Source of the DNA: Chitinophagaceae bacterium
Lineage (GTDB): Bacteria; Bacteroidota; Bacteroidia; Chitinophagales; Chitinophagaceae
Length of the DNA stretch: 64,000 nt
NCBI GenBank assembly: GCA_019752295.1
Contig: JAIEMK010000048.1
Span: 1-64,000 of the forward strand
Direction of reading: 5' to 3'
The translations under genes were made by a program, and so were the position numbers. Of the stretch, positions 59,534 through 64,000 are shown piece after piece. Position 1 is the stretch's first letter. Every line of letters begins with the position of its first letter. A model generated the notes under the pieces. The model was not told the DNA's origin. It did not search any database and was given only the letters and a program-made list of their open reading frames with translations.

Positions 59534-61948
59534 CTACTTTAAGCGCATTTTCCAACTCAACAAATTGCTTGCACCAAAACTAATTAACAGGATGCTGAGG
59601 CTGCTGGCAGGCATTAAAATAGCTGCCACCATTGGCGACAGGTTGCCACTTACAGCAAAAGACTCTCCCACAATATTGTACAAAATCGAAACGATAAATG
59701 CCGTCCAAACCAACACTTTATTTGCCTTGCACAATTGTATGAACTGCTGTAAACGGGGTAGCATAGAAGCTTCTAATATCACATCGCTGGCAGGTGTAAA
59801 TGTGGCGCTGTTTTCGGTAATGGCAATTCCCACATCGGCCTGCTTCAGTGCACCGGCATCATTTAGCCCGTCTCCCACCATCATTACTTTTTTACCCAAC
59901 GATTGAATATGTTTAATGGCTTCGAGTTTGTCTTCTGGCTTCTGATGAAATAATATCGGTGTATCAGTTCCTAATAATTTTTCTAAGTATTGTTTTTCAC
60001 CGGCGTTATCACCACTCAAAATTGATAAGGGGTAACCCAATTTTCTAAGTCGCTTAAGCAATGCCGGCACTTGCTCACGATAATGATTTCTGAAACTAAA
60101 ATTGCCAACTATTTTGTTGTTGATGGAAATAAAAACAGCCGAATTTAATCCGGCGCTTTGCGGAGTCGCCTCCACAAAATGCGCCGACCCCATTTTTATT
60201 TGGGCACCATCTACCATGGCTTCAATTCCATGTCCGGGTAACTCTTTAAACCCTGTGATTATATGATCTAATTGCTGACCCATTCCTGTCCATCCGGCAA
60301 TGGCTTTACTCATTGGATGGGTTGACTGAGATGCCAGTGCAGCAATTTGTTTTTTATTTATTTCACTCAACAAGTCACCTTCATAATCTATATCCTGATA
60401 TCTACCGGTTGTAAGTGTTCCGGTTTTATCGAACACGATATAATCGATATTAGCGATATCCTCAATGGTTTGTGCATTTCTTAAATAAAACTGGTTTCTA
60501 CCTAATCTGCGAAGAATATTTCCATTCGTAAAAGTATTACTCAATAATAACGAACAAGGGCATGCAACTATTAAAACAGCAGTTACCACTTGCCCAATGC
60601 GGGAGGGATCAGTGATCCACCAGTAACAAGCTGCAGATGCTGCAATGGTAAAAAGAATCCAGGTAAAATAACGACTAAGCAAATGCACAAACGATCTTTC
60701 ATTATCGTTACGATCGTTCTGTAATTCCGATCTGTTCCAGAGTTTGGTTAAATAACTTTGCGACACTTCTTTGATTACGAGCAATTCAATATTTCCGCCA
60801 ATCTGTTTTCCTCCTGCATATACAATTTCACCCATTTCTTTTTCAACAGGTATCGATTCTCCGGTAACAAAACTATAATCAATCAACGCCTTACCGCGGG
60901 TTAGTATTCCATCTGCAGGAATCAGTTCCTGATGATGAATCAAGAGTGTATCATCCAAAATGATATCGGGCAATGATACGGAAGAAGCTTCCTGATTTTT
61001 TATTCTGGTAACTGCAATCGGAAAATAAGCAGTATAATCTCTTTCAAAACTTAACTGCTGATAGGTCTTATCCTGCAATACTCTTCCTATCAACATAAAA
61101 AAAACAATTCCCGACATCGAATCAAAATACCCTGCTCCTGTACCACTAAATACTTCGTACAAGCTACGAGTAAATGCTACTACTACAGCCAATACAATGG
61201 GGGCATCAATATTTAAAAAACCATGTTTCAAACTCTTCCACGCACTGATATAAAATTCAGAAGAGCTATAAAAGAATACCGGCAGACTTAATAAAATGTT
61301 CATGTAACGGAAGGTACCCTGCAGGTAAGATTCTTGCGCATCAATACCGAGGTACTCCGGAAAACTGAACAGCATAATATTCGCAAAACAAAATCCAGCA
61401 ACACCTAGCTTGTAAATTTTCGACATGTTGAGGCTGGGGCGTTGATGTTTCAGGTCCTTAAAACTAATATAAGGTTCATAACCAATAGAAGCCAATAATT
61501 CAGCCACCTGCCGCATCGAAATAGAGCGGTGATCAAATATAATATCCGCTTCTTTTCTTTCAAAATTCACCTTCGATCCTATTATGTTTTCATTGAGTCG
61601 ATGTAAATTCTCTAAAAGCCACAAGCAGCTACTACAGTGCATTTGAGGCAGATAAAAATTAATATGCGTTTCTGTTTCGTTGGTAAAACTAAGTAGCGCT
61701 TTCTGAATTTTTTGATCGTCCAGAAATGCAAACTTATCTGCTCTTATTTTTACGCGCTGATTGGTACCGGGATTGCTGGTGATATTGTAATAATCGCACA
61801 TCCCGGTTTTATTCAATATTTCAAAAACCATTTTACAGCCATCACAACAAAATTGTTTATCGTGGGCATGAATGGTTGTTTCAATACAATCTTCTCCGCA
61901 GTGGTAGCATTGAACCGCTGATGATTGTGAAACAGTTAATTGTGGCAT
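59534..61948 (-). CDS. ccoI: CcoI-type copper P1B-ATPase
   Basis: 804 residues. An N-terminal cysteine-rich region (CYHCGEDC ... FCCDGCKMVF) precedes an HMA domain with QMHCSSCLWLL. The P-type core has the TGES motif (VTGESIPVEK), the membrane CPC metal site (VACPCSLLL), phosphorylation DKTGTLTTG and hinge GDGLNDAGAL. It should move copper for the cbb3 active site. It lies 59 nt after the hemerythrin-like gene, probably in one operon under the FNR box at 62622. Confidence 0.93.
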   Translation of the reverse strand: MPQLTVSQSSAVQCYHCGEDCIETTIHAHDKQFCCDGCKMVFEILNKTGMCDYYNITSNPGTNQRVKIRADKFAFLDDQKIQKALLSFTNETETHINFYLPQMHCSSCLWLLENLHRLNENIIGSKVNFERKEADIIFDHRSISMRQVAELLASIGYEPYISFKDLKHQRPSLNMSKIYKLGVAGFCFANIMLFSFPEYLGIDAQESYLQGTFRYMNILLSLPVFFYSSSEFYISAWKSLKHGFLNIDAPIVLAVVVAFTRSLYEVFSGTGAGYFDSMSGIVFFMLIGRVLQDKTYQQLSFERDYTAYFPIAVTRIKNQEASSVSLPDIILDDTLLIHHQELIPADGILTRGKALIDYSFVTGESIPVEKEMGEIVYAGGKQIGGNIELLVIKEVSQSYLTKLWNRSELQNDRNDNERSFVHLLSRYFTWILFTIAASAACYWWITDPSRIGQVVTAVLIVACPCSLLLSNTFTNGNILRRLGRNQFYLRNAQTIEDIANIDYIVFDKTGTLTTGRYQDIDYEGDLLSEINKKQIAALASQSTHPMSKAIAGWTGMGQQLDHIITGFKELPGHGIEAMVDGAQIKMGSAHFVEATPQSAGLNSAVFISINNKIVGNFSFRNHYREQVPALLKRLRKLGYPLSILSGDNAGEKQYLEKLLGTDTPILFHQKPEDKLEAIKHIQSLGKKVMMVGDGLNDAGALKQADVGIAITENSATFTPASDVILEASMLPRLQQFIQLCKANKVLVWTAFIVSILYNIVGESFAVSGNLSPMVAAILMPASSLSILLISFGASNLLSWKMRLK

Positions 61949-62007
61949 GGATTGAATTTACAAAAAAATACTAAAATCTGATATGATGAAATAATGATCT
62001 GGAAAAT

Positions 62008-62553
62008 TTAATGCTTTACTTTCGAAGCAATCTTGGGATATAACAAAGATCCTTCAATGTGAATCCAATGATACACTTTGCACTCTAACTGAAACATTTC
62101 ATTCACGCATTCTTTCCACTCTTTGTGCCAGCCGGGCTGGATATTATAATCCTGCAGCAGATGCCGGAGTTTTTGTAAGAGGTTGGTGATTACCTGCTGA
62201 CGCTGATGAATAGATTCTAAAGCAGCAGGTGGCAATTGATGCGTATGGTGTTCAGGATTTGCAACATCCTTACCCGACTTTCCTTTTTCGTGTTTCTTGA
62301 TAGAAGGGAAAATAATTCCAGACTCTTTTAAGAAAAAGTGTTTTATCTCATCATTCAATTTCATAAAAATTAAATGAATCAATTCAGACAACGGAATTGA
62401 AATATCTTTTCCGTATTGATTTGATAATAGAAACCCTTCAATTTTACGGCATGACTCACTAATCGACGGATGGTACTCCCGCTGTATGAGAGAACAAAGT
62501 CCTTCGGGGGTTAGTAATTCATTCGAAACCGTTTCATTTTTATTTAACAACAT
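62008..62553 (-). CDS. hemerythrin-like (ScdA/YtfE-type) di-iron protein, divergent
   Basis: 181 residues, helical. Histidine and glutamate positions fit the HHE pattern of the Ric/ScdA/YtfE family: YHPSISESC near the start, HFFLKESGIIFPSI, ESIHQRQQVITNLL in the middle and YHWIHIEGSLLYPKI at the end. Relatives repair iron-sulfur centres after nitrosative or oxidative stress. The N-terminal ScdA domain is absent. It is in front of ccoI and has an FNR box 68 nt upstream, which suggests expression at low oxygen. Confidence 0.75.
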   Translation of the reverse strand: MLLNKNETVSNELLTPEGLCSLIQREYHPSISESCRKIEGFLLSNQYGKDISIPLSELIHLIFMKLNDEIKHFFLKESGIIFPSIKKHEKGKSGKDVANPEHHTHQLPPAALESIHQRQQVITNLLQKLRHLLQDYNIQPGWHKEWKECVNEMFQLECKVYHWIHIEGSLLYPKIASKVKH

Positions 62554-62621
62554 CTCCCTCTATTTACCTGCAAGATATTGACGTAATAAGGGTTCGCAAA
62601 TGACACTACTCAATATAGCGC

Positions 62622-62635
62622 ATGATTTTTATCAT
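62622..62635. promoter_or_regulatory. FNR-type box upstream of the hemerythrin-like gene and ccoI
   Basis: ATGATTTTTATCAT, the same 14-mer as at 59479-59492, 68 nt before the ATG. A -7-like GTCATTTG on the minus strand (62597-62604) would give a transcription start near 62590, so the box would be centred close to -41, as in activating class II FNR sites. Confidence 0.78.
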
Positions 62636-62671
62636 GTTTTTAGAGGAAAAACAACAAAATTTAATCAACAT

Positions 62672-63382
62672 TTAATCCTGAAGATTTGCTGTTTTAATTA
62701 ATTCTTTTTGGCGGAGGATTTTAATTTTTTTGCCATCTAATTCTACCATCCCATCTTTCTTAAATTCAGAAAGCAAACGTATAGTAGATTCGGTCGCTGT
62801 TCCAACAAGGTTTGCGATTTCTTCGCGCGATAAACGAACGCTCAAAGTAATTCCATCGGCTTCGTAGCCATATGTTTCTTTGATAAATAATAAGGTTTCT
62901 GCCAATCTTTCGCGGATAGGTTTTTGTGCCAGATGCGTTAATTTAACTTCTGCTTTATGCAATTCGTCGCTCAACAATTTCATCATTTCAAAAGCAAGAC
63001 CGGTATCACTTTTCAGTACACTAATAAATAATTCTTTCGGAATAAAACATACCTGAGTATCTTCTAAAGCAATCGCGCTGGCACTATATCTTTCCCCACT
63101 CAATAATGCACGATAACCTAATACATCGCCACCACGCAACAGTCTAATAATTTGTTCTTTTCCATCATCGCCTAAATGAGACAGCTTAACCTTTCCATCG
63201 TTGATACAATAAACACCAAAAGGATAAGAACCTTCGTTAAAAAGTGTTTGCCCTTTTTTGTAAACATTACAAATCTTTTGTTCGTTGATATCAGCTATGA
63301 ATTCCTGTTTTGCTTTACAAAATACAGAGGTAAAGCGTTGAGCACAAGATTGACATGTAGTAGCATCATGAAAGTGGGTCAT
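62672..63382 (-). CDS. FNR-type Crp/Fnr family regulator with candidate [4Fe-4S] cysteines
   Basis: 236 residues: cyclic-nucleotide-type beta-roll (about 25-140), dimer helix and winged HTH. N-terminal Cys10, Cys13 and Cys22 (CQSC...FC) plus Cys112 in EDTQVCFIP match the four cluster ligands of E. coli FNR (Cys20, 23, 29 and 122), with a longer gap between the second and third. The recognition helix GTATESTIRLLSEF keeps the Glu and Arg that read TGA. The target TGAT-N4-ATCA occurs twice in front of its neighbours, so this is the likely oxygen-responsive activator of the cco genes. Confidence 0.88.
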   Translation of the reverse strand: MTHFHDATTCQSCAQRFTSVFCKAKQEFIADINEQKICNVYKKGQTLFNEGSYPFGVYCINDGKVKLSHLGDDGKEQIIRLLRGGDVLGYRALLSGERYSASAIALEDTQVCFIPKELFISVLKSDTGLAFEMMKLLSDELHKAEVKLTHLAQKPIRERLAETLLFIKETYGYEADGITLSVRLSREEIANLVGTATESTIRLLSEFKKDGMVELDGKKIKILRQKELIKTANLQD

Positions 63383-63383
63383 G

Positions 63384-63401
63384 AATAATATTTATATTAT
63401 T
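63384..63401. repeat. AT-rich perfect inverted repeat before the FNR-type gene
   Basis: AATAATAT-TT-ATATTATT is an 18-nt perfect inverted repeat, 1 nt from the start codon of the FNR-type regulator (minus strand). It could be an operator or an mRNA hairpin over the start site, or simply chance in AT-rich DNA. Confidence 0.35.
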
Positions 63402-63594
63402 AAACCAAAGCAAACGAAGTTCGTCATTTACGTGAATAAACAAGTAACTGTTTATAAATAAGCCCTAAATACTAAACAAATAAGGGTCATCAAAATTAAC
63501 TAAAAAATGATGCCCCAGTGAAAATATCAAAAAAACGGTTTTCCCCATTTTTAGTACCCATTTCTATACAGCACCCCTTATTTTTACAGAATAT

Positions 63595-64000
63595 ATGGCC
63601 TATTTCAACTGGAACGACAGTATCAATCTTATCGGCAAGTGCAGTTTTACACGTTTGTGGAACGCTGCAAAACTGTTTAGTAGCTACCAAATTACCCGGC
63701 TAACGGGCAAACCCATTCAATGGGGCTACCCCATTTCGTTATCTTTTGAGCCCACCACTTCCTGTAACCTGCGTTGCCCCGAATGTCCCAGCGGCCTCCG
63801 TGCATTTACCAGACCAACCGGCATGTTGGAAAAGAATTTTTTCAAAGATACCATCAACGAAATTCACAAAGAATTGCTCTACCTAATTTTCTATTTTCAA
63901 GGAGAGCCTTATCTGAATCCGGGGTTTTTAGAGATGGTAAAGTATGCGCACGATAAAAACATTTATACCGCAACATCTACAAATGCGCATTATTTAACCG
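63595..64000 (+). CDS. radical SAM/SPASM-type protein (cut by the window edge)
   Basis: ATG at 63595 opens a frame that runs to the end of the window (135 codons, no stop). The radical SAM cysteines are in TTSCNLRCPECPSGLRAF (CxxxCxxC), followed by FYFQGEPYLNPGFLEMVKYAHDKNIYTATSTNA, the typical second and third strands of the barrel. About 60 residues precede the motif. Function cannot be told. Members with similar starts act in peptide modification and in SPASM maturases. Confidence 0.85.
   Translation, partial: MAYFNWNDSINLIGKCSFTRLWNAAKLFSSYQITRLTGKPIQWGYPISLSFEPTTSCNLRCPECPSGLRAFTRPTGMLEKNFFKDTINEIHKELLYLIFYFQGEPYLNPGFLEMVKYAHDKNIYTATSTNAHYLT

Noticed and set aside
1..64000. CRISPR arrays, rRNA and tRNA genes
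   Set aside because: No regularly spaced repeats of 24-40 nt, no tRNA cloverleaf that I could recognise and no rRNA-like sequence were noticed. A covariance-model scan would be needed to exclude a tRNA fully.

Overview
This window comes from a Bacteroidota chromosome, most likely Chitinophagaceae or a close relative. The evidence is a SusC/SusD pair with ECF sigma and FecR partners, an arginine pathway with an ArgF'-type transcarbamylase, a fused CcoN-CcoO cbb3 oxidase, futalosine-route menaquinone synthesis (MqnC), a PadR/PspC module, and many matches to the Bacteroidota -7 promoter element TAnnTTTG with no clear Shine-Dalgarno sequences. I saw no rRNA, tRNA or CRISPR array.

Layout. 1-10.3 kb: a possible gene tail, an acyl-CoA synthetase, a YitT-type membrane protein, a PAS histidine kinase with its single-domain response regulator, ComB, and a large SNF2 helicase with two SWIM fingers. 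10.4-10.8 kb: a YHS lipoprotein next to a heptamer repeat. 11.2-19.9 kb: a complete arginine operon (GNAT acyltransferase, argG, argC, argD, argF', argB, argE-like, argH). Before it lies a structured leader that encodes a 15-residue, arginine-rich peptide. 19.9-27 kb: FKBP isomerase, small orphan proteins, an M16 homologue without a metal site, pyruvate phosphate dikinase, a small membrane protein and a methyltransferase. 27.2-37.4 kb: an AT-rich accessory island with an ECF sigma/FecR/SusC/SusD/exported metallo-beta-lactamase-fold operon beside an IS1595-family element and probable passenger genes.

37.5-40.6 kb: a PadR operator/promoter and PadR-PspC operon. 40.9-52.4 kb: gcvT, the catalytic M16 peptidase, a retropepsin-like PDZ protein, mqnC, a sigma/anti-sigma/outer-membrane operon, an L,D-transpeptidase, serS, gcvH and a VanZ-like protein. 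52.4-52.8 kb: a REP-like mosaic of hairpins. 53-63.4 kb: the cbb3 oxidase regulon (ccoS, ccoNO, ccoQ, ccoP, ccoG, ccoH, a SafE/UreH-type protein), ccoI with a hemerythrin-like gene, and an FNR-type regulator that keeps four candidate cluster cysteines. Two identical 14-bp FNR-type palindromes lie at matching distances before ccoS and before the hemerythrin-like gene. The window ends inside a radical SAM gene.

The strongest new candidate is the arginine operon leader (11187-11330): an Arg-codon-rich leader peptide lying on mutually exclusive hairpins, which looks like a translation-coupled attenuator. Next are the FNR-box circuit that ties CcoI and a hemerythrin-like protein to oxidase assembly, and the PadR palindrome that overlaps its own promoter.
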